Position numbers and translations under genes: made by a program | Notes under the pieces: model-generated | What the model was told of the DNA's origin: nothing | Databases searched by the model: none | The model's input: only the letters and a program-made list of their open reading frames with translations | Shown here: positions 1 through 5,555 of the stretch, one piece after another | Position numbering within the stretch: the first letter of the stretch is position 1 | Layout of the letters: the number at the start of each line of letters is the position of its first letter | Origin: Verrucomicrobiales bacterium | Lineage (GTDB): Bacteria > Verrucomicrobiota > Verrucomicrobiia > Limisphaerales > JAFMIX01 | Direction: 5' to 3' | Length of the DNA stretch: 5,555 nucleotides | Assembly (NCBI GenBank): GCA_017853785.1 | Contig: JAFMIX010000157.1 | Span: 1 to 5,555, forward strand

Positions 1-2340
1 GATCCCGACATCCACATCGTCAACGGCGGCAAGAAAGACAACTTCTGGATGATGGGCGAAACCGGCCCGTGCGGTCCGTGCACCGAAATCCACGTGGACC
101 TCCGCCCCGGCCTGGCGCAGACCGACCTCGCCGCGCAGAAATCCGGCCGCGCCCTCGTCAACGGTTCTGACGCCCGCTGCATCGAGATCTGGAACAACGT
201 CTTCATCCAATACAACGCCAATCCCGACGGCACATTCTCGCCGCTGCCCGCCAAGCACGTGGACACCGGCATGGGCTTCGAACGCGTCACCAGCATCATC
301 CAAGGCACGAAGAACCTGACCGATTTCCAGAACGCCAAGATTTCCAATTACGAGACCGACGTCTTCCGCCCGCTCTTCGACGCCATCGAAAAGCTCAGCG
401 GCAATAAATACGGCTCGACGCTCCCCAAAGCCGGCAGCACCGGCGACACCGAGCAGGAGAAGATCGACGTCGCGTTCCGCGTCATTGCCGACCACATCCG
501 CACGCTCAGCTTTTCCATTGCCGACGGCATCCAGCCCGGCAACAGCGACCGCAACTACGTCCTCCGCCGCATCCTGCGGCGTGCCGTACGTTACGGTCGC
601 ACGCTAGGTTTCCGCGAACCGTTCTTCTACAAACTCGTGAGCGTCGTGGCCGACAACTTCGGCGATATCTTCCCCGAAATCCGCGCCAAGAGGAAACATG
701 TGCAGGACGTTATTCGCATCGAGGAGGAGGCGTTTAATAAGACGTTGGATAGGGGCATCGAACTTTTTGAGACAGTAACAAACACTGCAGCAGATGCATT
801 GGCAATTAAGACTGGCGACGCATACCCAACGGCTGCCGTAGTTGCGCCTGTGGTTGAAACTGGAAAAATTGTCACGACCACCCTCGACAAAGGAACAATT
901 GTTTCAGGCGATTTTGCTTTCAAACTCTACGACACCTACGGCTTCCCGCTCGACCTCACCGAGTTGATGGCGCGCGAACGCGGCCTGACCGTGGACAAAG
1001 AGGGCTTTGAGAAGTTGATGGAAGAGCAGCGCACCCGCGCTCGCGCCGCGCAGAAGAAGGAAGTCATTTCGCTCTCGCAAATCGAAACCACCACGCCCAC
1101 CAAGTTCGTCGGCTACGAAAACCTTGCGGTTCAGGCCAAAGTCGTGGAAGTCGTGTCGCTCAAAGACAAGACCGCCGTCATCCTCGACACCAGCGCGTGC
1201 TACGCCGAGATGGGCGGCCAGGTCGGCGACACCGGCGAGTTGACCGGCAGCGGCCAGCTCTGGCGCGTCACCAACACGCAGAAGTCCGGCAACACCTTCC
1301 TGCACTTTGTCGAAGGTGGCGATGCTCCCGCCATCGGCGCAGGCGTCACGCTCGCCGTGGATAAATCCCGTCGCGATGCCATCCAGCGCCACCACACCGT
1401 CACCCATTTGCTCCACTGGGCGTTGCACGAAGTCGCCAGCAAGGAAGCGTCGCAGAAAGGTTCGTTCGTCGGTCCGGACAAGTTAACCTTCGACTTTAAC
1501 AGCGCGCCGCTCACGCCCGCACAGGTCGCCGACATCGAGAAACTCGTCAACGAGCGCATCCTTGAAAACGCCGGAGTTTCGTGGACGGAAGTGCCGCACG
1601 CCGACGTAAAAAATCGCAAAGACGTGATGCAGTTCTTCGGCGACAAATACGGCGATACCGTCCGCGTCGTCCAGATCGGCGGCAGAGCCGGGAAGCTGGA
1701 CGGTTATTCCATGGAACTCTGCGGCGGCACGCACACGCGGGCGACCGGTGAGATTGGCCTGTTCCGCATTGTCGGCGAAAGCGCGATCGCGGCGGGCGTG
1801 CGGCGCATCGAAGCTGTCGCCGGACTCGAGGCTTACGCGTTGGCGAATTCGCAACTGCAGCTCATCCGCAACGTCGCGGACAAGATCAATTCGCCCTTGC
1901 ACGAACTGGAAAAGAAAATCGAGGCGATGCTCGTGAACCAGAAAGACTTGGAAAAACAGCTCAAAGCCGCGCAGCAACGCGAGGCTTACAACGCCGCGAG
2001 TGAGTTGTTGGAACGGGTGCAGCCGCTGAACGGGATTCCCGCCATCATCCACAACGTCGGTGGCGTGGACGGTGATTTCCTGCAGGCTGTCGTGGATGCG
2101 CTGAAAAACCAGTTCAAAGGCGTGGTCGTTCTCGGCGGCGCGACCAATGGCGCGGTGGCGCTTGTGGCGGCGGTTTCATCCGACTTCACGGTGAAGGTTC
2201 AGGCCGGCAAAATCATCCAAACCATCGCGCCCATCGTGGGTGGCAAAGGCGGCGGCAAGCCGGACAATGCCCGCGGCGGCGGCAAGGACGCAACGAAGTT
2301 GGATGAGGCGTTGGCACAGGCAAAAAAGCTGTTGAGTTGA
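1..2340 (+). CDS. alaS: alanyl-tRNA synthetase, 5'-truncated by the window edge
   Basis: This cytosolic class II aminoacyl-tRNA synthetase charges tRNA-Ala with alanine and hydrolyses mischarged Ser- or Gly-tRNA-Ala. The frame is open from base 1, so 779 residues are visible and the ATGs near base 49 are internal methionines. Numbering from the window start, the aminoacylation core shows GETGPCGPCTEIHVD near residues 19-33 and class II motif 3, DTGMGFER (88-95), with its arginine at 95. The editing domain has HHTVTH (464-469) and the zinc-site partner CGGTH (574-578), so the Cys/His set looks intact. The C-terminal DHHA1-type domain carries the glycine-rich GGKGGGKPDNARGGGKD (747-763). E. coli AlaRS is 876 residues; about 150-190 N-terminal residues, including motif 1, should lie to the left. 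An insert of roughly 30 residues sits near 255-303. The gene converges on sodA, with hairpins between them. Identification is very secure. Confidence 0.98.
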   Translation, partial: DPDIHIVNGGKKDNFWMMGETGPCGPCTEIHVDLRPGLAQTDLAAQKSGRALVNGSDARCIEIWNNVFIQYNANPDGTFSPLPAKHVDTGMGFERVTSIIQGTKNLTDFQNAKISNYETDVFRPLFDAIEKLSGNKYGSTLPKAGSTGDTEQEKIDVAFRVIADHIRTLSFSIADGIQPGNSDRNYVLRRILRRAVRYGRTLGFREPFFYKLVSVVADNFGDIFPEIRAKRKHVQDVIRIEEEAFNKTLDRGIELFETVTNTAADALAIKTGDAYPTAAVVAPVVETGKIVTTTLDKGTIVSGDFAFKLYDTYGFPLDLTELMARERGLTVDKEGFEKLMEEQRTRARAAQKKEVISLSQIETTTPTKFVGYENLAVQAKVVEVVSLKDKTAVILDTSACYAEMGGQVGDTGELTGSGQLWRVTNTQKSGNTFLHFVEGGDAPAIGAGVTLAVDKSRRDAIQRHHTVTHLLHWALHEVASKEASQKGSFVGPDKLTFDFNSAPLTPAQVADIEKLVNERILENAGVSWTEVPHADVKNRKDVMQFFGDKYGDTVRVVQIGGRAGKLDGYSMELCGGTHTRATGEIGLFRIVGESAIAAGVRRIEAVAGLEAYALANSQLQLIRNVADKINSPLHELEKKIEAMLVNQKDLEKQLKAAQQREAYNAASELLERVQPLNGIPAIIHNVGGVDGDFLQAVVDALKNQFKGVVVLGGATNGAVALVAAVSSDFTVKVQAGKIIQTIAPIVGGKGGGKPDNARGGGKDATKLDEALAQAKKLLS
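760..912 (+). other. low-GC insert region within alaS
   Basis: Between the conserved helix ending in LDRGIELF (about residues 249-256) and the conserved AFKLYDTYGFP (306-316) this protein has about 54 residues, where E. coli AlaRS, as I remember it, has about 21. The extra part is rich in Val, Thr and Ala. By hand count bases 721-900 are about 48% GC, while 60-base blocks on either side are 58-67%. Codons shift from the C-ending choices of the flanks to AT-richer ones such as gca, aca and att. An imperfect inverted repeat lies at its 3' end: tgaaac (855-860) and aattgt (867-872) are complementary to acaatt (895-900) and gtttca (901-906). The reading frame is kept. It may be a lineage-specific surface loop in the tRNA-recognition region or the trace of an in-frame insertion. 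Confidence 0.6.
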
Positions 2341-2355
2341 TGCCCGCCGATGGAT

Positions 2356-2391
2356 GGAAAACACGGCGCTGAAGGTCGCGCTGTGATTTTC
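2356..2391 (+). terminator. probable intrinsic terminator of alaS
   Basis: Starting 16 bases after the alaS stop codon, cacggcgc (2362-2369) pairs with gcgctgtg (2378-2385) across an 8-base loop, with one G-U pair. After one A-A mismatch the stem extends outward, pairing ggaaa (2356-2360) with ttttc (2387-2391), which includes a G-U pair. The ATTTTC on the 3' side gives a short U-tract. The symmetry means it could also act as a back-up for sodA transcripts from the other strand. Confidence 0.6.
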
Positions 2392-2402
2392 AGGAGAAAG
2401 CA

Positions 2403-2434
2403 AAAGGCCACGACCGTTTCCGGGCGTGGCCTTT
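2403..2434. terminator. bidirectional terminator between convergent alaS and sodA
   Basis: This is a perfect 10-base inverted repeat: aaaggccacg (2403-2412) and cgtggccttt (2425-2434). Inside it, beyond one mismatch, ccg (2414-2416) pairs with cgg (2421-2423) around a TTTC tetraloop. The arms end in T-runs on both strands. It begins 17 bases past the sodA stop codon, so it is the first terminator seen by sodA transcripts and the second seen by alaS transcripts. Confidence 0.8.
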
Positions 2435-2451
2435 GAATTTTCAGGCGGCGC

Positions 2452-3066
2452 TTACAGGCGGGCGGCGACGGCGCTCCAATTCACGACGTTCCAGATGGCC
2501 TTGAGATAGTCGGCGCGCTTGTTCTGGTATTTCAGGTAGTAAGCGTGCTCCCAGACGTCCACGCCGAGGAGGGGCTTGCCTTCGCAACCGGCGACGGCTT
2601 TGCCCATGAGCGGGTTGTCCTGGTTGGCGGTGGAGACGATCTCGAGCTTGCCGTTGTTGGAAACGAGCCACGCCCAGCCGCTGCCAAAGCGACCGATTCC
2701 AGCGGCTTCAAACTTGGCCTGGAAGTCGGCGAAGGAACCGAACGCGGCATTGATGGCATCCGCCAACGGGCCGGACGGCGTGCCGCCAGCTTTCGGCGCG
2801 AGGGAATTCCAGAAGAAGGTGTGATTCCAATGACCGCCGCCGTTATTGCGGACCGGGCCGCGGATGGCGTCGGGCACGGCGCTCAAGTCGCGGATGACCT
2901 GTTCGAGCGACTTGGCTTCGAGAGCGACGTTGCCGGCGATGGCTTTGTTGAGGTTGTCCACGTAGGCCTTGTGATGGCGACCATGGTGGATTTCCATGGT
3001 GAGCGCGTCGATGTGGGGTTCGAGCGCAGCTTTGTCGTAGGGCAGGGGAGCGAGTTCGTGGGGCAT
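2452..3066 (-). CDS. sodA: superoxide dismutase, Fe/Mn family, Mn-type signature
   Basis: This enzyme converts superoxide to oxygen and hydrogen peroxide in the cytoplasm. The 204-residue product matches the usual 190-210 residues of the family. The N-terminal helical hairpin starts PHELAPLPYDKAALEPHID and carries MEIHHGRHH. The four metal ligands are visible: His27, His82 (GGHWNHTFFW), Asp170 and His174 (DVWEHAYYL, the family signature). Gly78 before the second ligand and Gln149 in TANQDNPLMG are typical of manganese rather than iron enzymes; cambialistic use cannot be excluded. There is no signal peptide. The ATG at 3064-3066 is chosen because homology begins there; an open frame runs upstream to 3294, but it lacks family similarity and would overlap the next gene's start. 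No Shine-Dalgarno sequence is seen; the preceding 40 bases are A/C-rich. The gene is monocistronic by context: convergent with alaS, divergent from the TIM-barrel gene. Confidence 0.97.
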   Translation of the reverse strand: MPHELAPLPYDKAALEPHIDALTMEIHHGRHHKAYVDNLNKAIAGNVALEAKSLEQVIRDLSAVPDAIRGPVRNNGGGHWNHTFFWNSLAPKAGGTPSGPLADAINAAFGSFADFQAKFEAAGIGRFGSGWAWLVSNNGKLEIVSTANQDNPLMGKAVAGCEGKPLLGVDVWEHAYYLKYQNKRADYLKAIWNVVNWSAVAARL

Positions 3067-3110
3067 AATGGAGTGGCGTTTGGTTTGTTTGATTTTTTGT
3101 TTGGTGATCC
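3067..3110 (-). promoter_or_regulatory. A/C-rich, SD-less leader of the superoxide dismutase gene
   Basis: Read on the minus strand, the bases just before the sodA ATG are almost free of G for about 40 bases and contain repeated CAAA/ACAAAC motifs ending in CCACTCCATT. There is no GGAG-like sequence. Such an unstructured leader fits initiation helped by ribosomal protein S1. I could not place a convincing -35/-10 pair for sodA in the region up to 3276. Confidence 0.35.
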
Positions 3111-3117
3111 CAGATTG

Positions 3118-3133
3118 CCGGTGAAACCACCGG
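3118..3133. repeat. short perfect inverted repeat upstream of sodA
   Basis: CCGGTG (3118-3123) and CACCGG (3128-3133) form a 6-base stem with a 4-base loop, 52 bases upstream of the sodA start codon. It could be a hairpin in the sodA 5' leader or a small operator. Nothing in the sequence names a regulator, and a 6-base stem may occur by chance in GC-rich DNA. Confidence 0.3.
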
Positions 3134-3242
3134 TAAAATTGCTGCTGCATCCTAATAGCGGTCGGGAAGCGGGACAAGTGGTAATTGGTCCGGGTGGCGA
3201 TATGGGTTTCCGCGCTGTCGCCTGGAAAGGCAGACAACAAAT

Positions 3243-3270
3243 TTGCGGCAAACCCCCGGGACTGTATAAT
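3243..3270 (+). promoter_or_regulatory. promoter of the TIM-barrel gene, -10 almost touching the start codon
   Basis: A perfect TATAAT lies at 3265-3270. A weak -35 match, TTGCGG (3243-3248, 3 of 6 to TTGACA), is 16 bases upstream. Only 6 bases separate the -10 box from the ATG at 3277, so the expected transcription start falls on or next to the start codon. There is no Shine-Dalgarno sequence in the gap, which supports a leaderless message. Confidence 0.55.
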
Positions 3271-3276
3271 TCCGGC

Positions 3277-4116
3277 ATGAAATTCATCACCCAAATCTCC
3301 GCCCTCGCATTATTATTGCCCACCCTTCACGCCGCACCGATTCCCGAAAACCTGCGCCAGGAAGGCTGGTTTATCGGCGTCCAAGCCTACACGTTCAAGG
3401 AATTCAGCGCGTTTGAAGCCATCGCCAAGGCGAAGGAAGCGGGCGCAAACATGATCGAATTTTATCCCGGTCAGCGCCTTAAACCCGGCTCGACTAACAA
3501 GGTGCATCACACCATGTCCGAAGATTCGATGAACGAACTCCTCGCCGAGTGCAAGCGACTGGGAGTCCATGCCGTGAACTACGGCGTCGTCGGCGCGCAG
3601 AACCCCGAGGACGTGCAAGCCATCATGACGTTCGCCAAGAAGATGAGCCTTTACTCTGTCTGCTCTGAGTCCACCGAGCAGATCGCGGCGTGGGAAGTGG
3701 CGGCCAAAGAATTTGACATCAAGGTCGCATTCCACCAACACGGCGGCTCCATGAGCAATCCCAAGTATAAAGTCTGGCATCCGCTCTACATCCTAGGCGT
3801 CGTCGAAAGCCGCGACTCCCGTGTCGGCGCCTGCGCCGACCTCGGCCACTGGTGCACCTCCAATCTGAAGCCGGTGGAATGTCTCCGCATCCTCAACGGC
3901 CGCATCATCAGCGTGCATTTCAAGGACAAGCAGGATTTCGGCAAGGCCCCGGTGGTCGTCGCCGGCGAAGGGGTCGGCGATCTCGCCGGCTGCCTGGAGG
4001 AATTGAAGAAACAGAAATTCGACGGCCACATCTCCATCGAACACGAAAACGACTGGATGAACAGCGTGCCCCAAGTGCGCTCGAACGTGAACTTCATCAA
4101 GTTGCACGCGAAATAA
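3277..4116 (+). CDS. exported sugar isomerase/epimerase-like TIM-barrel protein
   Basis: The 279-residue product has a Sec signal peptide: MKF, a hydrophobic stretch (about 4-17), then LHA-AP with likely cleavage after Ala19. The mature part reads as a xylose-isomerase-like TIM barrel (AP endonuclease 2 / sugar phosphate isomerase-epimerase family). It opens with GWFIGVQAYTFKEFSAFEAI, then shows likely metal or active-site residues on successive strands: Glu61 (MIEFYPG), His153/His155 (FHQHGG), Asp188 and His191 (ADLGHW), His214 (SVHFKD) and Glu255 (SIEHEND). All strand motifs appear present, so it is probably an active, divalent-metal-dependent enzyme. The substrate is unknown; export argues against a phosphosugar and for a free or oxidised sugar. 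The ATG at 3277 is chosen because it gives the signal peptide; the frame stays open upstream to 2545, but that part is antisense to sodA. It is monocistronic by context. The fold assignment is secure; the reaction is not. Confidence 0.9.
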   Translation: MKFITQISALALLLPTLHAAPIPENLRQEGWFIGVQAYTFKEFSAFEAIAKAKEAGANMIEFYPGQRLKPGSTNKVHHTMSEDSMNELLAECKRLGVHAVNYGVVGAQNPEDVQAIMTFAKKMSLYSVCSESTEQIAAWEVAAKEFDIKVAFHQHGGSMSNPKYKVWHPLYILGVVESRDSRVGACADLGHWCTSNLKPVECLRILNGRIISVHFKDKQDFGKAPVVVAGEGVGDLAGCLEELKKQKFDGHISIEHENDWMNSVPQVRSNVNFIKLHAK

Positions 4117-4161
4117 CGCGCGGTTGATCAAGCCACAATGCTAGGTCATCGGGGCAGCTTT

Positions 4162-4812
4162 CTAGCCGGCCTTTTTCGCGCGAGAAACGCCCGGCTGCTT
4201 CGCCAGTGCGACGAAATTCCGGAGCAATTGCAGTCCGACGTTCTGGCTTTTCTCCGGGTGAAACTGCGTGGCGAACACATTGTCGCGCCAGACTGAAGAT
4301 GCGAACGGCGCACCATAAGTCGTGCGAGTCGCCACGATGCTCACATCGGTCGGCTGCGGGTAAAAGCTGTGCACGAAATAGACGTGGCTGCCGCTGGGGA
4401 TACCGCGATAGAGCGGGCAATCCGTCCGGACAATTTCGATCTGATTCCATCCTATTTGCGGAATCTTCAGCTCCGGTGTTTCCGCGAACCTCACAACCTT
4501 GCCGCCGAACACGCCGAGTCCCGCCGCGCAGGAATTGAATTCTTCGCTCTTTTCAAACAACGCCTGATAGCCCACGCAGATGCCGAGGAACGGCTTGCCG
4601 GTCCGGATGAAATCCTTTGCCGCCGCAAGTAACTGCTGTTTCTGGAGCGCATTGATACAGTCGTCGAACGCGCCGACGCCAGGCAAAACCATCGCCCGCG
4701 CTTCTCCGATTTCGCCCGGCGATTTCGCGAGTCGCACCTGCGCGCCGACTTTCAGCAACGCCTTGTGGACGCTGCGAAGATTTCCCGAACCGTAATCAAG
4801 CAAAGCAATCAC
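4162..4812 (-). CDS. hisH: imidazole glycerol phosphate synthase, glutamine amidotransferase subunit
   Basis: HisH hydrolyses glutamine and channels the ammonia to HisF, which makes imidazole glycerol phosphate and AICAR from PRFAR in histidine biosynthesis in the cytoplasm. The 216-residue product has the class I glutaminase layout. It starts IALLDYGSGNLRSVHKAL, followed by the oxyanion strand LPGVGAFDDC (43-52). The nucleophile is Cys79 in GICVGYQ, where GICLGMQ is more usual. After KIPQIGWNQI (116-125) and the HVYFVHSFY segment (143-151) come catalytic His185 and Glu187 in QFHPEKSQ. The family is about 200-215 residues; a short basic tail, SRAKKAG, ends it. The start is GTG at 4810-4812, fixed by N-terminal homology, with no Shine-Dalgarno sequence. 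No other his gene is adjacent on the visible side; it is convergent with the TIM-barrel gene and divergent from the amidotransferase-like gene. Confidence 0.96.
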   Translation of the reverse strand: MIALLDYGSGNLRSVHKALLKVGAQVRLAKSPGEIGEARAMVLPGVGAFDDCINALQKQQLLAAAKDFIRTGKPFLGICVGYQALFEKSEEFNSCAAGLGVFGGKVVRFAETPELKIPQIGWNQIEIVRTDCPLYRGIPSGSHVYFVHSFYPQPTDVSIVATRTTYGAPFASSVWRDNVFATQFHPEKSQNVGLQLLRNFVALAKQPGVSRAKKAG

Positions 4813-4818
4813 GGCGCC

Positions 4819-4847
4819 AGTTTAGCCACAGATGAAACCCGGAACAA
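4819..4847 (-). promoter_or_regulatory. candidate hisH promoter
   Basis: On the minus strand, TTGTTC (4842-4847, 3 of 6 to the -35 consensus) is followed after 17 bases by TAAACT (4819-4824, 4 of 6 to TATAAT). Six bases, GGCGCC, then lead to the GTG start codon. The optimal spacing supports it; the weak hexamers do not. If used, the transcript would be leaderless or nearly so. Confidence 0.35.
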
Positions 4848-4921
4848 ACACCGTTTTTTCAGCCGGCTAGCATCATTGCGCTTCGAGTCAGCACGCATGG
4901 AGTGCCGGAACGGATTTTTCA

Positions 4922-4951
4922 CTGACAATGGCCGCCGGCGTCGGCTACAGT
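4922..4951 (+). promoter_or_regulatory. candidate promoter of the C26-family gene
   Basis: CTGACA (4922-4927, 5 of 6 to TTGACA) and TACAGT (4946-4951, 4 of 6 to TATAAT) are separated by 18 bases. The ATG follows 8 bases after the -10 hexamer, so the predicted start of transcription is at or within a few bases of the start codon. No ribosome binding site is seen. Confidence 0.4.
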
Positions 4952-4959
4952 CCGCGCCC

Positions 4960-5555
4960 ATGGGCCAACCGCCGTTAATCCTGGTTTCCGCAAGCACCGA
5001 AAAAAAGGGTGTAGAGTTTGGCGATGTCTCGTTGAGTCTCTCGGAGAATTATCCCAAGGCGGTCATGCTCGGTGGCGGCTTGCCGGTGGTGCTGGCGTGC
5101 GCGGCGGAACGGGCGTTGGTGGCGGAGAGCGTGCGGCGCTGCGATGGCGTGCTGCTCACGGGCGGTGACGATGTGAACCCGGCGCTGTATCGCGCGCGGC
5201 TGCCGGCGCGGTTGCGGCGGACGGTCGGGCCGACGGATCGGCCCCGCGATTTGCGGGAGTTGCTGGTCATCGCGGAGACGTTGCGGCAGCGGAAGCCGTT
5301 GCTGGCAATCTGCCGGGGGCAGCAATTGTTGAACGTGGCGTTGGGCGGGACTTTGCTGGTGGACATCGCGACCCAGTTGCCGCAGGCGATCAATCATGAC
5401 CGTTCGGATCGGAAGGGCGCGGTGGTGCATGAAGTGCAATTGACAGCGGATTCGTTGCTGGCCAAGATTCTTGGCAGCCGGAAACTGGGGGTAAACAGCT
5501 CGCATCATCAGGCGGTGGACCGGGTGGCGGCGGCGTTGCGGGTGACAGGCCGGAG
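4960..5555 (+). CDS. peptidase C26 / gamma-glutamyl hydrolase (PuuD-like), 3'-truncated by the window edge
   Basis: This is a class I glutamine amidotransferase-fold hydrolase of the family containing gamma-glutamyl-GABA hydrolase PuuD, which cleaves gamma-glutamyl amide bonds in the cytoplasm. The visible 198 residues begin MGQPPLILVSAST. They then show GVLLTGGDDVNPALY (63-77), an acidic/basic segment TDRPRDLRELL typical of the family, the nucleophile elbow LAICRGQQLLNVALGGTLL (115-133) with catalytic Cys118, and VNSSHHQAV (178-186). The second and third triad members, His and Glu of the usual WHPE motif, lie beyond the right edge. Family members are about 240-260 residues, so some 45-60 are missing. 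The ATG at 4960 starts just before the first beta strand; another ATG at 4928 is out of frame. Codons end strongly in G (ttg, gcg, gtg, cgg), unlike the C-ending 5' part of alaS. The substrate is unknown: there is no putrescine-pathway gene nearby, so puuD itself is not claimed. Confidence 0.92.
   Translation, partial: MGQPPLILVSASTEKKGVEFGDVSLSLSENYPKAVMLGGGLPVVLACAAERALVAESVRRCDGVLLTGGDDVNPALYRARLPARLRRTVGPTDRPRDLRELLVIAETLRQRKPLLAICRGQQLLNVALGGTLLVDIATQLPQAINHDRSDRKGAVVHEVQLTADSLLAKILGSRKLGVNSSHHQAVDRVAAALRVTGR

Noticed and set aside
904..1428. Long open frames on the minus strand inside alaS (also 1483-2052 and others)
   Set aside because: They are typical shadow frames of a GC-rich gene; no recognisable domains, and alaS conservation explains the sequence.
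3238..3245. Palindrome CAAATTTG overlapping the -35 region of the TIM-barrel gene
   Set aside because: An 8-base palindrome alone is too weak to call an operator, and no repeat copy is seen nearby.
2545..3276. Upstream 244-codon extension of the TIM-barrel reading frame on the plus strand
   Set aside because: It lies mostly antisense to sodA, has no family similarity, and would bury the signal peptide in mid-protein; the methionine at 3277 is the sensible start.
3067..3294. Upstream 76-codon extension of the superoxide dismutase frame
   Set aside because: Family similarity begins at the ATG at 3066; the extension is low-complexity near its end and overlaps the start of the divergent gene.
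4117..4161. Possible terminator between the convergent TIM-barrel gene and hisH
   Set aside because: Only a short TTGATCAA palindrome (4124-4131) is present, with no GC-rich stem followed by a T-run.
4162..4870. Nine-base inverted copies (ctagccggc at 4162-4170 and gccggctag at 4862-4870) around hisH
   Set aside because: They are short and built around a GC-rich palindrome; no transposase or target duplication supports a mobile element.
4975..5508. 177-codon minus-strand frame rich in Arg, Gln and Pro
   Set aside because: It is antisense to the C26-family gene, whose conserved motifs fix the plus-strand frame; the composition is that of a shadow frame.

Overview
This window reads as part of a chromosome from a moderately GC-rich free-living bacterium. 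It holds five protein genes, two of them cut by the window edges. There is no RNA gene, insertion sequence, CRISPR array or phage gene that I can recognise. The combination of a secreted xylose-isomerase-like TIM-barrel protein, Shine-Dalgarno-poor starts and a lone hisH suggests a member of the Verrucomicrobia/Planctomycetes group, with Verrucomicrobia my first guess. That placement is an impression from gene style, not a computed assignment.

Layout: (1) Bases 1-2340, plus strand, carry the 3' 779 codons of alaS (alanyl-tRNA synthetase), with an unusual low-GC insert near residues 255-303. (2) Bases 2341-2451 hold two consecutive hairpins that can end transcription of alaS and of the convergent sodA. 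(3) Bases 2452-3066, minus strand, are an iron/manganese superoxide dismutase with manganese-type signature residues. (4) Bases 3067-3276 are a divergent intergenic region with a short hairpin, an AC-rich leader in front of sodA, and a TATAAT box almost touching the next gene. (5) Bases 3277-4116, plus strand, encode an exported sugar isomerase/epimerase-like TIM-barrel protein. (6) Bases 4162-4812, minus strand, are hisH, the glutaminase subunit of imidazole glycerol phosphate synthase. (7) Bases 4813-4959 are a divergent promoter region. (8) From 4960 to the right edge, plus strand, runs the start of a class I glutamine amidotransferase-like hydrolase of the peptidase C26 / PuuD family.

The genes do not form an obvious pathway. 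Every neighbour pair is convergent or divergent, so each gene is probably its own transcription unit. The jobs are housekeeping (alanine charging, superoxide removal, histidine biosynthesis) plus two accessory enzymes, one exported and carbohydrate-related, the other a probable gamma-glutamyl hydrolase.

The most interesting signals are structural. Three of the four visible start codons lack a Shine-Dalgarno sequence and have a -10-like hexamer ending only 6 to 8 bases before the start, which would give leaderless mRNAs. The alaS insert differs in composition from the rest of its gene. I see no convincing undescribed multi-gene system here.
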